From NCBI GenBank assembly GCA_017161075.1, contig CP046174.1, forward strand, positions 1,984,001 to 2,048,000: a stretch of DNA of 64,000 nt. Reading direction: 5' to 3'. Below the pieces are notes generated by a model. That model was given only the letters and a program-made list of their open reading frames with translations, had not been told where the DNA came from and did no database searches. This stretch comes from Erysipelotrichaceae bacterium 66202529 (GTDB lineage: Bacteria > Bacillota_I > Bacilli_A > Erysipelotrichales > Erysipelotrichaceae). This document shows, piece after piece, positions 41,834-50,998 of this stretch (its first letter is position 1; each line of letters opens with the position of its first letter). The translations under genes were made by a program, and so were the position numbers.

Positions 41834-41965
41834 ATTGACAGCTGAGATAAAGATTATCATTTTATGAACATTGAAGTGAAGAAGGAAAGATGGGAAACGA
41901 ATAGGAGGAGCAGTAGATTCTTTTATCGTTTGCCTTTCAATCATTGAATATAAGATGGCTTTAAG

Positions 41966-41999
41966 CCCGTACAGACACCAGGTTTTGTGCGGGTTTTTT
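41966..41999 (+). terminator. Terminator after the resolvase-derived gene
   Basis: CCCGTAC (41966-41972) and GTGCGGG (41987-41993) followed by six T's. Confidence 0.8.
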
Positions 42000-42251
42000 G
42001 CATCCAGAAAAAAATTTAAACTTTTCTTATAAAATTGAAATGTGTTGGAAACCATTTTAAGGGCTTTCCTGCCTTGATCGCCTGTCAGCAAAGGCGGGCA
42101 GGACTGTCAACGGCAGCACATTTATGCACTGCTCATCTTGTGCTGATTGACTCGACTGACTTTGCTATTACGCATTATATTTGTAACCATATCCAACGAT
42201 TGTCTTTATATAATCATGATTCGCTGAAAATGCTTTAATCCGTTTTCTTGT

Positions 42252-42560
42252 TTAAAAAACTGTATTTTTTACTGCATGATAAATACCATTTGCCGAATCA
42301 TGCCAGACTACTTCATAGATTTGTTTTATCATAAATGCAACATCTAGATTTGAATATGATAAATACAGGACATCAAATTCTTTAGCGGACAAGATTATTT
42401 TATGGTTGCATAGCTTTACTTGGTGTTTCCTAATATCTATAAAAAATCGGAAGCAAGCTGTTTTATTCCCCAGTATTTCTGTACGATCAAACAATCTTTT
42501 CTGATCTGCTCTATAAGAAAGGATAATTCGTCGGATTTTTGTGGAATCCGGATTTTGGAA
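42252..42560 (-). pseudogene. OmpR/PhoB-type response-regulator C-terminal fragment
   Basis: The frame reads ...KVKLCNHKIILSAKEFDVLYLSYSN...QIYEVVWHDSANGIYHAVKNTVF, the winged-helix Trans_reg_C signature without its end; the receiver domain is missing and no start is evident. It ends in TAA at 42252. A remnant. Confidence 0.6.
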
Positions 42561-42661
42561 AACAACTGTACTTTCATTTTGAGTCCGTATATTTCTTATA
42601 ATAAATTCAAAATGTGTTTCAAAAGATATTTCTTGACTATCGTCAACTGTTGATCGCGCTC

Positions 42662-42895
42662 CTATATGCGTGATTCCATAGAGCGTTTTCTCTTTGAGAA
42701 AAACCTTTGAATATACACAGCCGGCTCCGGCAAATCCGTGTCCATTTCAACTTTCAGATTTGCCGTTGGCAAACCTATCAGTTTTCCAATTCTCCGCCCA
42801 TGGACTACAATTCCACTCGTTTCGTAAAACGGAAATACCATTTTTAATTGGCAATAAAATGAGAATATTTCGGAAACAATTCGGAAATCTAACAT
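42662..42895 (-). pseudogene. Riboflavin kinase/FAD synthetase fragment
   Basis: Contains TSGIVVHGRRIGKLIGLPTANLKVE...LPEPAVYI, the nucleotide-binding start of the RibF flavokinase domain (GxVxHGxxxGRxxGFPTAN). Both the adenylyltransferase half and the rest of the kinase are missing, so it cannot be functional. Confidence 0.65.
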
Positions 42896-43146
42896 AAAAA
42901 CTGCTGGAATTGTTCGCTAGTTTCCTTTTCCAGCAGCATGACCTTTTCTATCTGCTCTGTAATCAACGCTGTCACATCATCAACGGTATGTAATTCCTGT
43001 TTCTGCTTCTGTACGGCGTTCTGGGTATTTTAAAACATGGTGTCAATGACAGTTTCCCCCGGCTGTTCGCCGCTGTCTATCTCTTTCTTAATGTCCCGTA
43101 GGATAGACATAAACACATTCTTGATTTCTCTCAAACTTCGCTTCAT
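42889..43146 (-). pseudogene. Small helical protein gene with an in-frame TAA
   Basis: The frame starts MKRSLREIKNVFMSILRDIK and continues EIDSGEQPGETVIDTMF, TAA near 43033, then NTQNAVQKQKQELHTVDDVT...VMLLEKETSEQFQQF to TAG at 42889. Strongly charged and probably coiled-coil; family not recognised. Confidence 0.4.
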
Positions 43147-43229
43147 GCCCACCTCCGACTGTATGCCGAAATCAGATGGAATTGTTAAATTTTTTGATAT
43201 AGTTGCGACACAACTATGGTGGCAACGTT

Positions 43230-44013
43230 GCCAGTATGAACTGTGCATGTATGTCCCTTCGAAAATGTTATATGACGGTATCCGAATGCCTTCGTCTTAG
43301 CATATATAGCAGTAAAATACGCTCCTCTGACACATCCGATGAGCTTGACCTAGATTTCAGGACAGATGACTCGGTAAAGATGAGTGCCTCTTTGGCATAG
43401 TCCTGAAACGGTGAAGCGGCTTTGCTGCGTGATCCAGCATCGTTGCTTATAGCTATATTTCTTATTGATGAAACCACTGTATCGCTGCAAGGATTAATCT
43501 GCCCTTATCCCCAACCGGCAGATCGTTTTCCTATTTTCATGAGACAACCGGTACCATCTGCAAAATTGCTTAGTAAGACCCCCTGATGCATCTTATAGTG
43601 TTAGGATGTCATGATATTTGTTCTAGGTTGATGATATAATCGTGCTGAGGCATTGGACGGATCCAGATATCTTCCTTCTTATTATCCCATGGGTACCAGT
43701 ACATTTCATAGCTGCTCAAGGCAGAGCGTGTTGCACAGGGAGACAGACCCAGTAAAGTCCGAGATGCGAACGCTTTTCCAGCATCCGAAAGGCCTCTTCT
43801 ATAATCAGTCGTTGCATTGTGCTGTGCTTCAAAGTCCTGATGAAAACTCCTATTATTTAATACTGGTCTCTAAAATCCAACAGGATATCAATAAAAGACC
43901 ACTATCTTTTCTCCGGAAAAGGAGATATAGATATTTTCAAATTCCTGAAAGATAAAATGAAGACGTTCTAGCAACGCTTCATAGACATTTTTATCTAGAT
44001 TGATCTTTTTCAT
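43230..44013 (-). pseudogene. Second, decayed ibrA copy
   Basis: ATG 44013 begins MKKINLDKNVYEALLERLHFIFQEF, parallel to IKRYLDLNVYEALLERFHFIFQEF of the intact gene at 31921-33270. Further blocks follow in changing frames: TRSALSSYEMYWYPWDNKK, HENRKTICRLGI, QRYSGFINKKYSYKQRCWIT, ASPFQDYAKEAL, KAFGYRHITF. Many frameshifts and a missing 3' third. No ibrB copy remains beside it. Confidence 0.8.
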
Positions 44014-44158
44014 GCTTCGTTCATTCACACCTTTCTGTCAGATTATGTTAATTTTATATAGTATAAGCTCCCAATGATCAGAGAGCACAAAACTATCTTT
44101 ATATAGGGTGTGATTTTCGCATTTACACATCAGCTATCTTTTATGTTCAAGATAAAAA

Positions 44159-44182
44159 GACTCCCACCTTATGGCAGGAGTC
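44159..44182 (-). terminator. Terminator of the Cys-rich small protein gene
   Basis: GACTCC and GGAGTC arms; on the minus strand followed by five U's. The rest of 44014-44289 holds nothing else. Confidence 0.65.
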
Positions 44183-44289
44183 AATAGTAGGATAATTCAT
44201 TTACAAGTATTCTCATATTTTACTGATGAAATCGCAAATACACAGTTAAAAGCTAAATGAGGGTGAACGAATAGTTAATAATAAATTAG

Positions 44290-44523
44290 TTACCAATTAG
44301 ATCCGCATCGAGCATTCCTCATGCAGCGTACAAATTGACGTGCGCAGCGATTTTCTCTACAGTCACGACGCATTGCAAAACGAGCTACTCGCTCCGCTTC
44401 ATTCAATGCATTTCTGCCATAGTCATTATAGCAACTATAGCCTCTGTTCCAGTCGAATCTGTCGAAATCATAATCGCTAAAGCCATAAAAGTCATAATCA
44501 TTACATTCACATCTGTTACACAT
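44290..44523 (-). CDS. Small Cys/Tyr/Arg-rich protein
   Basis: 77 residues from ATG 44523 (AAGGAGG just upstream). N-terminus MCNRCECNDYDFYGFSDYDF is rich in Cys, Asp and aromatic residues; the C-terminus (MRRDCRENRCARQFVRCMRN) is basic with spaced cysteines. It looks like a spore-coat or metal-binding small protein, but no family is certain. A 9-bp inverted repeat (TATTGAGAT/ATCTCAATA, 44545-44572) sits in its leader right before the ribosome binding site. Confidence 0.65.
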   Translation of the reverse strand: MCNRCECNDYDFYGFSDYDFDRFDWNRGYSCYNDYGRNALNEAERVARFAMRRDCRENRCARQFVRCMRNARCGSNW

Positions 44524-44544
44524 ATATATTTCCTCCTTACGTGT

Positions 44545-44572
44545 TATTGAGATACATCTGCGCATCTCAATA
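44545..44572. promoter_or_regulatory. Inverted repeat before the Cys-rich gene
   Basis: Perfect 9-base arms separated by 10 bases, ~10 bases from the Shine-Dalgarno; operator or RNA hairpin. Confidence 0.5.
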
Positions 44573-44649
44573 TATGATATGGAGGAATTAGATGCCTATT
44601 TAGGCTTATTATAATACTTATTGATAAAAGATTAAACGTTTGATAACGG

Positions 44650-44730
44650 TTAATTAAAAGACCACCATTAAGGTGGTCAAGTGCCGCGAAATACTGCCTA
44701 GGTATCCCTTTCTTTTCAATGAGCGGCAAC
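44650..44730 (-). ncRNA. Predicted small RNA A
   Basis: A minus-strand promoter TTTACA (44765-44760), 17 bases, TATAAT (44742-44737) would start a transcript near 44730. It folds into GCCGC...GCGGC with GATACCTAGGCAGTA in the loop and ends at a terminator GACCACC-TTAAT-GGTGGTC plus TTTT (about 44655-44679). The loop is fully complementary to RNA B at 44846-44860. A 40-codon frame overlaps but has no Shine-Dalgarno. Confidence 0.5.
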
Positions 44731-44860
44731 GTAATCATTATATAGCTTATATGAACATTTGTAAACATATTATGAACATTTTTGTGTCATAAGCAATAAA
44801 AAATCCGGTTTTACCCGGACTTTGCCAAATGGCTATGCATTGTACGATACCTAGGCAGTA
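44692..44860. repeat. 15-bp perfect inverted repeat pair flanking a promoter
   Basis: TACTGCCTAGGTATC at 44692-44706 and its exact reverse complement at 44846-44860, 139 bases apart. The intervening DNA holds a strong minus-strand promoter and a terminator. Either an invertible segment or two antisense-paired RNAs. Confidence 0.7.
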
Positions 44861-44874
44861 GCATATCAATGCCT
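44797..44874 (-). ncRNA. Predicted small RNA B
   Basis: Possible promoter TTGCAA, 16 bases, TAAAAT (about 44907-44880) on the minus strand; the transcript would begin with hairpin TAGCATA/TATGCTA, expose CTGCCTAGGTATCG, and end with terminator TCCGG-GTAAAA-CCGGA and six U's (44817-44795). Confidence 0.45.
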
Positions 44875-44931
44875 ATGCTATTTTATCATATTAAAAATAT
44901 TTTGCAATCATTTTGAAACAACAAATAAAAA

Positions 44932-44973
44932 GCCGGAATATACCTACCTGACTCTCTGTAGGGATATATTCCG
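44932..44973 (-). terminator. Large hairpin, probable terminator of the mobile-element operon
   Basis: CGGAATATACCTAC pairs with GTAGGGATATATTCCG; on the minus strand it is followed by GGCTTTTTATTT. First such signal downstream of the gene ending at 45315. Confidence 0.65.
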
Positions 44974-44974
44974 A

Positions 44975-45314
44975 AAGGAGTAGAGAACAAAAAAAAGTAT
45001 ATTACATATCCATATGTATATAAATTCTAGATTATTAAAAAATGCGTACGTTGTTTGATAGGATGACTACGAGATCATGATGAAGCCATCACTATTCTCT
45101 AACGATCCGTACCGTCCGTCAGACCCGACAGGATATCTGCTTCCAGATTTCTCCTATGACCTATCCTGCACCTTCAGATGAACTTCGTCTCGATTTGTAA
45201 ATCACAATAGATAGGCTTTTGAACTCCCACCAGTGCGGCTCCACGATAAGCAGGCCGACGCCATAATGCTGAAGATCCTTTGTATAAGGGTCAATATCTT
45301 AGGAGAAATAAGAG
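44975..45314 (-). other. Gap with an unassigned open frame
   Basis: On the minus strand one frame reads DIDPYTKDLQHYGVGLLIVE and on to KSRRSSSEGAG without a start codon or Shine-Dalgarno, directly after the TOPRIM gene. It may be a gene remnant. Nothing else seen. Confidence 0.3.
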
Positions 45315-46601
45315 CTATTTCAACATGATTGCTTTTTCCGGAACTGCTTCCGGGTTCTCATATATCTTCTGCAGGTCCTTATTCCAGTCAGAACCAAGGG
45401 ATGGAAGATCATCGATGACATTCTGTATCCTATGAAATGGTCGGACGAATGCTTTGAACTCTTCCGCAGCAGCTCTGCCTGCTTTATCGTTATCCGATGC
45501 AAGTACTACGGTATCGATATTTTGATTCAGGACAGGGCGGGTAAGATAATTTACGCGGAACGTCTCATTCATGACATTACAGCTGTCGCATGCGAGCACA
45601 TTGAAGTCTATCTTCTCACCGGCTTGCTTCTTGGCCGTGATATAAGACAACCCATCGATATAGGCTTCTGTCAGGACAAGCTTCGTAGCCTTTGGATCCA
45701 TTTCGATGAAGAATCCGGTAAACTTATTTCCTCCACCGACATCTCCCCGAAAGCCTGAATAGGTCGAACGTACGAAGGCGGAATCTACCTTTCCTTTGTA
45801 GTTCTCACATGCGAAGACGCAATTTCCTTTTTCATCCAGATAGATCTTACCGTCATCGACGAATCGCTTGATGAGGTCACGGTCGATCTTTCGCTTGTCA
45901 CATAGATACTCATAGATCTTCGAGATATTCTGTTGTGAATCCGGAAGCTTGAATTCTATCTGCTCATATTTCGGTGCGATATACTGCTTCTTGTCAGGCG
46001 CAAGTCCGTTATGATATTCGATCAGGATATTCATCGCCTCTGGAAACGTCTTGCCTTCTGCCTTTCTCAAATATTCCAATGCGGATCCATTGATATGCTC
46101 GGTGTTCCAGAACATAGCGTTGTTCCTCGTATCGATGACGAGAGAACTATGCTGATCACAGCGATAATAATGTTGTCCCTGTCTTTGGAAGCTGAAGCCT
46201 GCACGATCCTGTAGGAAATCCATCACGGATATGTTCTTCTTCAGATATTCTACTTCTTCATTCGTGAATCTCTTCCTGCTGTTGTCTTTGTATTCTCCAT
46301 AGAAGCTTTTGTACAATTCCTTCGGCATGACTCTGATCTTCTCATAGACATCCTCTCCGTTCGGCGTCCGATGATGCTGCGACAGCTGGATCTCTCGATC
46401 TGCATAAAAATGCAGGACGTTGTTGTCTATATTGTCGATATCCTCTTGTACGAAGTCCTCACTGATCAATAGTACATGATATTTATAAGCTCCTGCTTCC
46501 TTCGGAAGGATGACGCGATGGCTGTACTTCGTACCATTCGCCTGTTTGATCTTCTGTTTGAAGCGTGATTTTGGAATACTGATGTTGATGATCTCTTTCA
46601 T
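45315..46601 (-). CDS. DUF3991/TOPRIM DNA-primase-like protein
   Basis: 428 residues: N-terminal ~110-residue domain, a CHC2-like region with partial metal ligands (HYYRCDQHSS) and DUF3991 features (FWNTEHINGSALEYLRKAEG), then a TOPRIM domain (LVLTEAYIDGLSYITAKK with the catalytic Glu; VVLASDNDKAGRAAAEEF with the DxD). Such proteins accompany relaxases on Firmicute mobile elements and probably prime replication of transferred single strands. AGGAGG before ATG 46601; the palindrome at 46625-46643 lies just upstream. Confidence 0.85.
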   Translation of the reverse strand: MKEIINISIPKSRFKQKIKQANGTKYSHRVILPKEAGAYKYHVLLISEDFVQEDIDNIDNNVLHFYADREIQLSQHHRTPNGEDVYEKIRVMPKELYKSFYGEYKDNSRKRFTNEEVEYLKKNISVMDFLQDRAGFSFQRQGQHYYRCDQHSSLVIDTRNNAMFWNTEHINGSALEYLRKAEGKTFPEAMNILIEYHNGLAPDKKQYIAPKYEQIEFKLPDSQQNISKIYEYLCDKRKIDRDLIKRFVDDGKIYLDEKGNCVFACENYKGKVDSAFVRSTYSGFRGDVGGGNKFTGFFIEMDPKATKLVLTEAYIDGLSYITAKKQAGEKIDFNVLACDSCNVMNETFRVNYLTRPVLNQNIDTVVLASDNDKAGRAAAEEFKAFVRPFHRIQNVIDDLPSLGSDWNKDLQKIYENPEAVPEKAIMLK

Positions 46602-46624
46602 GTGTCCTTACCTCCTAAAAAAAT

Positions 46625-46643
46625 ACCTGGCAACTTGCCAGGT
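46625..46643. repeat. H0 palindrome (ACCTGGCAACTTGCCAGGT)
   Basis: Member of the 19-copy family; between the DUF5011 gene stop and the TOPRIM gene Shine-Dalgarno. Confidence 0.85.
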
Positions 46644-46647
46644 ATCA

Positions 46648-47754
46648 TCAGTCAAAATTTAAAACGTATCCTTTATGGATTCCATTCTCGTCATCATAGA
46701 CGGTACAGGATGCCGTATTTGCCTGGCCTGCGCTTACTGCTGCATTACCGGCTGCCATACATTCCTGATACGTCTGATCGAAGGTCTTGCCTTCTATGAA
46801 AGGAAACGATCTGCCCTGTGCCGTAACAGGTATATCTTTTTCTATTGGTGAATCCCCCTGCTCCTGTTGCTGTGGAGTGTCTGGTTGTGGTCCTTCTGTC
46901 TTTGGAACGCTCTCTGTCTCATTACTTTTTGGCTTTTCTATATGGATATCCAAGGTCTTCCGTGCTTCGTTCCCATGTGCGTCGCTCACTTTATAAACGA
47001 TCTGGTCTTCTGTCATTTCGAACGTCGTCTTCCTGCGAAGATCGCCATCGACGATATCGATGACAGAATCTATATATTCCTCCGCCTTCAGCTCGGAACG
47101 ATCAGACACAGTTATGCTGGATCTGTTCAAGCTGATCACCGGTGATTTGGTGTCCTTCACTTCCACGAGCAGCTTCATATCCTTTTCCTTCTTGCCGTTG
47201 CTGATATGGTAGACTGCCCAATAGGTGCCGGGCTTTTTCGTATCGATCTCATCACGATTCGGAAAGGTGATCACTGCTTCGGGATCATAAGAACGGATGT
47301 AGGAGGCTGGCTCGAACGGTTCTCCTGCCTCAAGTTGTACGGTCTCACGATCGAAGGACAGGTACAGTTCTTCAAAGTATTTCAGCCATTCATCCTTCGT
47401 GACATAGAGCAGAGAAACGATGATCGTGAGGACAGAGCCGATGAGAAGCATCCAGGTGATGTTCCGGAGCCACTTCCTCCTGACCTTTTCATAATGCTCA
47501 TCATAGAGTCCCATCTCATTCGCTATCTTTTCCAATATCTGCTTCAGCTGTCCTTCCTTGATATCCGGATCTATCAATCCGGATAAGTCGATACCGGATC
47601 TCCTTGCGTCTATGAGTAGCGTCAGCTGTTCGACGCTGAATCTTGGATCTGCGATATCCTTGACTTCGATATCTTCATCGATCGCCTTTTTTATGATGTA
47701 CCATTGTTGGCTTGTGAAGGCAGTGTTCTGATAGCGTTGGTATCTGTCTTCCAT
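46648..47754 (-). CDS. Membrane protein with DUF5011-type domains
   Basis: 368 residues: cytoplasmic helical N-terminus (about 1-90; repeats like IKEGQLKQILEKIANEMGLYDEH), one membrane segment (ITWMLLIGSVLTIIVSLLYVT, about 98-118), then extracytoplasmic Ig-like domains (YIRSYDPEAVITFPNRDEIDTKKPGTYWAVYHIS and SELKAEEYIDSVIDIVDGD) and a Pro/Glu/Gln linker. Its start overlaps the previous stop by one base (TGATG). Role unknown; the layout suggests a surface part of the transfer machinery or an element-encoded sensor. Confidence 0.75.
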   Translation of the reverse strand: MEDRYQRYQNTAFTSQQWYIIKKAIDEDIEVKDIADPRFSVEQLTLLIDARRSGIDLSGLIDPDIKEGQLKQILEKIANEMGLYDEHYEKVRRKWLRNITWMLLIGSVLTIIVSLLYVTKDEWLKYFEELYLSFDRETVQLEAGEPFEPASYIRSYDPEAVITFPNRDEIDTKKPGTYWAVYHISNGKKEKDMKLLVEVKDTKSPVISLNRSSITVSDRSELKAEEYIDSVIDIVDGDLRRKTTFEMTEDQIVYKVSDAHGNEARKTLDIHIEKPKSNETESVPKTEGPQPDTPQQQEQGDSPIEKDIPVTAQGRSFPFIEGKTFDQTYQECMAAGNAAVSAGQANTASCTVYDDENGIHKGYVLNFD

Positions 47755-48893
47755 CAGACGGCCGTATTTCCTTTCCTCGATAAGACGCTGCGATTGACAG
47801 AGATATTCATGGGGCCGGTCTGGTCCGTATTCACAGCGATGCCGGCATTTTCGAATAGCTGCAGGTTCTTCTGATCGATCTTGATGTCCTCCAGCTTTGC
47901 GCCATCGAAGGTATTCTGCGCAAGGATCGCATTCAAAAATATGGCACCGGTGAGATTACAGCCGGTGAAATCGACTCCGGTGAGGTTACAGGCTGTAAAG
48001 TCACAGTTCTTCATGAGGGAACCGGTGAAGTCGATACCGGACAGATTCCGGTTCTTCAGGTTCATCCTGCTGTAATTGCTCTTCGTCCAGTCGATGACAG
48101 GCATCTCCTCTGTCTTGCGGCAGATCTGATTCGCCCATGCTTCATGCACGTCGAGATCGTTCAATATCTCCGTTTCCTCACGTTCCCGGATTCCTTCTGA
48201 TTCCATCGCCTTTCGCGTCATCTGTATATAGGCATTCAGGTCGTGAGCGATCGGATCGAGTGTCATCTGCGCATCACTGTCGAGATGGATCGCATCACGG
48301 AGCAGTTTCAGGGAACACTCCAGCATATCGAGGAAGATATCCATTCTGATCGGATCGCCGGTCTGCTTCCTCTCTTCTTCCGATACCTGCGGCTGCAGCA
48401 GAGTATCCTCTACTTTGCAGGTCTCATATGCGATATACAGCTTTGCATGATCGGCGAGGGAGAAATTCGCCATCCGGAAATCGCAGTCTCCTGCGCTCGT
48501 ATCTACAAACCTGCAGCGGACGAATGAGGTATGCCTGAGATCACAGGCATTGAAATTACAGTCGATGAACGTACATGCATTCATAGATGCGATGTTTCTA
48601 CAGTTCGTGAAGGTGCAGCCTTTGAAGATATTTCCCTCCAATATCCTTTGGTCATATCCGGCCGTATCCATTAGCTCCAGGTTCATGAATTCACAGTTCT
48701 CGAAATAAGAAGTGAATATCTTACAGGAGCTCTTTCCTTCCAGTTCGATGATCTGGCGCTGCGGAAAGATCAGACTGGTCTTTTGCATACTATATCCGGC
48801 TTCTCGCTGCTGTCTTTCCAAGCTTTTGTAAAAATCCATCAATGATATCTCACTATTCGTTTGTACGAATCTCTTTATCTGTTCTTCCTCCAT
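47754..48893 (-). CDS. Pentapeptide-repeat protein
   Basis: 379 residues from ATG 48893 (AAAGGAGAAG upstream); the frame is open to 48959 but that part covers the H0 palindrome. Two blocks of A(D/N)LxX pentapeptides: about 80-150 (FENCEFMNLELMDTAGYDQR..CTFTNCRNIASMNACTFIDCNFNACDLRHTSF) and 285-350 (MNLKNRNLSGIDFTGSLMKNCDFTACNLTGVDFTG), separated by a helical region. Such proteins form a square beta-helix; some mimic DNA. Role in this element unknown. Confidence 0.85.
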   Translation of the reverse strand: MEEEQIKRFVQTNSEISLMDFYKSLERQQREAGYSMQKTSLIFPQRQIIELEGKSSCKIFTSYFENCEFMNLELMDTAGYDQRILEGNIFKGCTFTNCRNIASMNACTFIDCNFNACDLRHTSFVRCRFVDTSAGDCDFRMANFSLADHAKLYIAYETCKVEDTLLQPQVSEEERKQTGDPIRMDIFLDMLECSLKLLRDAIHLDSDAQMTLDPIAHDLNAYIQMTRKAMESEGIREREETEILNDLDVHEAWANQICRKTEEMPVIDWTKSNYSRMNLKNRNLSGIDFTGSLMKNCDFTACNLTGVDFTGCNLTGAIFLNAILAQNTFDGAKLEDIKIDQKNLQLFENAGIAVNTDQTGPMNISVNRSVLSRKGNTAV

Positions 48894-48911
48894 TTTCTTC
48901 TCCTTTCCATT

Positions 48912-48930
48912 ACCTGGCAAGTTGCCAGGT
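48912..48930. repeat. H0 palindrome
   Basis: ACCTGGCAAGTTGCCAGGT, 18 bases upstream of the pentapeptide gene start. Confidence 0.85.
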
Positions 48931-48976
48931 AATATCGTGTTCATGGTCATTACACACATGGCAGATCACCATGTTG

Positions 48977-50998
48977 TTAGAAAACATCTCCATAATTCGA
49001 TAATAGAGCCTTCATATCGATCCATCTGACAGCCGGCTTTGGTGATCTCTCTTCGTTTGGATCCATATTCTTGCCTCTATAGAACTTACATCTGTCATAA
49101 GGGATCATCCTTGCGATGAAAGGGGATTTCCTCTGTCTGTGGATGACGACTTCACCAAGATTCAATTTTTGTAGACGATCGATGCTTATGACAGGACGCG
49201 TCTCATACCAGCTTTTCGATGGCAGCCATATCTGTCTGGAACCACACATCTCACTGAACCTTTTCAGTGTATCCATTTGAGAGCCTAAGATATACACGGT
49301 ATTGGAGCAGTTGTTCTGGATCGTCGTCGCTACTTTGTCTCCATAGACTTCTCCTAGCTGAGAGAGATCCTGCACGACCAGTGAGAAACGTACACCGCGG
49401 GAACGGGATGCGGTCAGCATGCTCTGGATATCCTTTAATGGAGGACAGTTACCGAATTCATCCAATATGACATTCACAGGGATGGGGAGTCTTCCTTTAT
49501 TCCCTCTGGCTTCGTTGATGATCACCTCATAGAGCTGCTTTAGGAAGATCGTGACGAGTGGATAGTAGGTCTTCTTCTCATCATGCACGATCAGATAGAT
49601 CACCATCTTCTTCTGTCCGAGAGCCTTCATATCGAAATCAGAATAGGAGGTCATCCGCATGATCTGTTCGTTCATCGTCAGGATATCGATCTTCGTCGCA
49701 AGGACCTTCTTGATGCTCTGCCGCGTCTGTTCCGGCGCATTACAATAATCCATCAGATACATATGACTGGTATCGTCCAGCCTTCTTGATTTTTCCAACA
49801 CTGCGCCCAGGATGTTGTCGGAGCGCACCTGCAGTGCCTTCTGTTGTTCCTTCGTGAGCTTCACATCTGCATAGTTCAATCCCAGCTTGATCGCTTTGAA
49901 GTTGATGATCCCATCTGTCATATCTCCGTTCCGGACGGCTTCCTCCATCAGGAAAGCAGCCATCCCGATGATGCAGTCCCTTGCGGAATCGTTCCAGAAC
50001 GGATCCTTGACATTCGGATCATAGGTGAGACTGTTTGCAAGATCCTTGAGGAATTCGATCGCCTGAGAGTAGTCAGGCTCCGGTATCCTGGCCAGCCACT
50101 CTGCTTTCTCGGCAGGTGTGAAGGTAGTCTCTTCTGCTTTCCATTTCTTCAGTGCCTCCTGATGATCCATATAGGCCTTCTTCCATGTATCCCATGCCAG
50201 TTCTAAGGGAGCCCAGGCATCGGAAGCCTTCGCATTGACGAGATTCAGCTTGATGATCTCATACCCGGCCTCTTCGAATTGCTTTGCCGTATATTCGTAG
50301 AGCTCTCCTTTGGGATCGTTGATGACGGCACATTCACCGGACATACAGACGAGCTCGATCATCTGCAGGATGACAGAGAAGGTCTTACCGGAATTCGTCG
50401 TACCGATCAGAATAGAATGATTGTCGTTTGCATCGACGAAGATCGTCTGCTTCCGGAATCTCGGCATATAGATGGGGAGGCCGGCACGCTGTGTGACAGG
50501 CTTACCATCTATCTCCCAATGTCTTACGGTATTGAGCTTGTGCCAGTCATCGATCCGGAAGAATGTCAGGAGTGCATTATAAGGAAGCTTCGGATAGTTC
50601 AGGATACGATCGGCTTTCGTCAGAAAGGATGTTTCGTTCAATACCCATCGTATATCTTCTTTGGTTGACTTTCCTTTATCTGCTTCATGAAATTGCACTC
50701 TGGTCAGACTGCGCTTCGCTTCATGGATAGAGGAGAGATGTGTAAAATTCTTCTTGTCATCGTCCAGCTTCTTCTTGGTACTTTTCGAAAACATCCCCAG
50801 AAGGATGAAGACTGCGATGAGTACCGTCAGTATATCGATGACCGCCCTTGTCTGCGGGATCTGATCCAGTAGACTGAGATCGAAGGATGGCTCCAGTCTG
50901 TCGAATACGAGCATATTGGTCAGGTTGATGGCCGCAAGGATGAAGAGTATCCTTGCGAGAGCTATTCCGAGCAGAGAGATCATGAGTTTTCGTATCAT
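48977..50998 (-). CDS. Type IV coupling protein (VirD4/TraG family)
   Basis: 673 residues: two N-terminal membrane segments (LMISLLGIALARILFILAAINL; AVIDILTVLIAVFILLGMF), Walker A GTTNSGKT (199-206), Walker B-like VNVILDEFGNCPPL, and the conserved SRSRGVRFSLVVQDLSQL. It couples the relaxase-DNA complex to a secretion channel. Start overlaps the relaxase stop by 4 bases (ATGA). Its presence with a relaxase but no VirB4 in the window leaves open whether the element is self-transmissible or mobilizable; other genes may lie beyond the right end. Confidence 0.93.
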   Translation of the reverse strand: MIRKLMISLLGIALARILFILAAINLTNMLVFDRLEPSFDLSLLDQIPQTRAVIDILTVLIAVFILLGMFSKSTKKKLDDDKKNFTHLSSIHEAKRSLTRVQFHEADKGKSTKEDIRWVLNETSFLTKADRILNYPKLPYNALLTFFRIDDWHKLNTVRHWEIDGKPVTQRAGLPIYMPRFRKQTIFVDANDNHSILIGTTNSGKTFSVILQMIELVCMSGECAVINDPKGELYEYTAKQFEEAGYEIIKLNLVNAKASDAWAPLELAWDTWKKAYMDHQEALKKWKAEETTFTPAEKAEWLARIPEPDYSQAIEFLKDLANSLTYDPNVKDPFWNDSARDCIIGMAAFLMEEAVRNGDMTDGIINFKAIKLGLNYADVKLTKEQQKALQVRSDNILGAVLEKSRRLDDTSHMYLMDYCNAPEQTRQSIKKVLATKIDILTMNEQIMRMTSYSDFDMKALGQKKMVIYLIVHDEKKTYYPLVTIFLKQLYEVIINEARGNKGRLPIPVNVILDEFGNCPPLKDIQSMLTASRSRGVRFSLVVQDLSQLGEVYGDKVATTIQNNCSNTVYILGSQMDTLKRFSEMCGSRQIWLPSKSWYETRPVISIDRLQKLNLGEVVIHRQRKSPFIARMIPYDRCKFYRGKNMDPNEERSPKPAVRWIDMKALLSNYGDVF

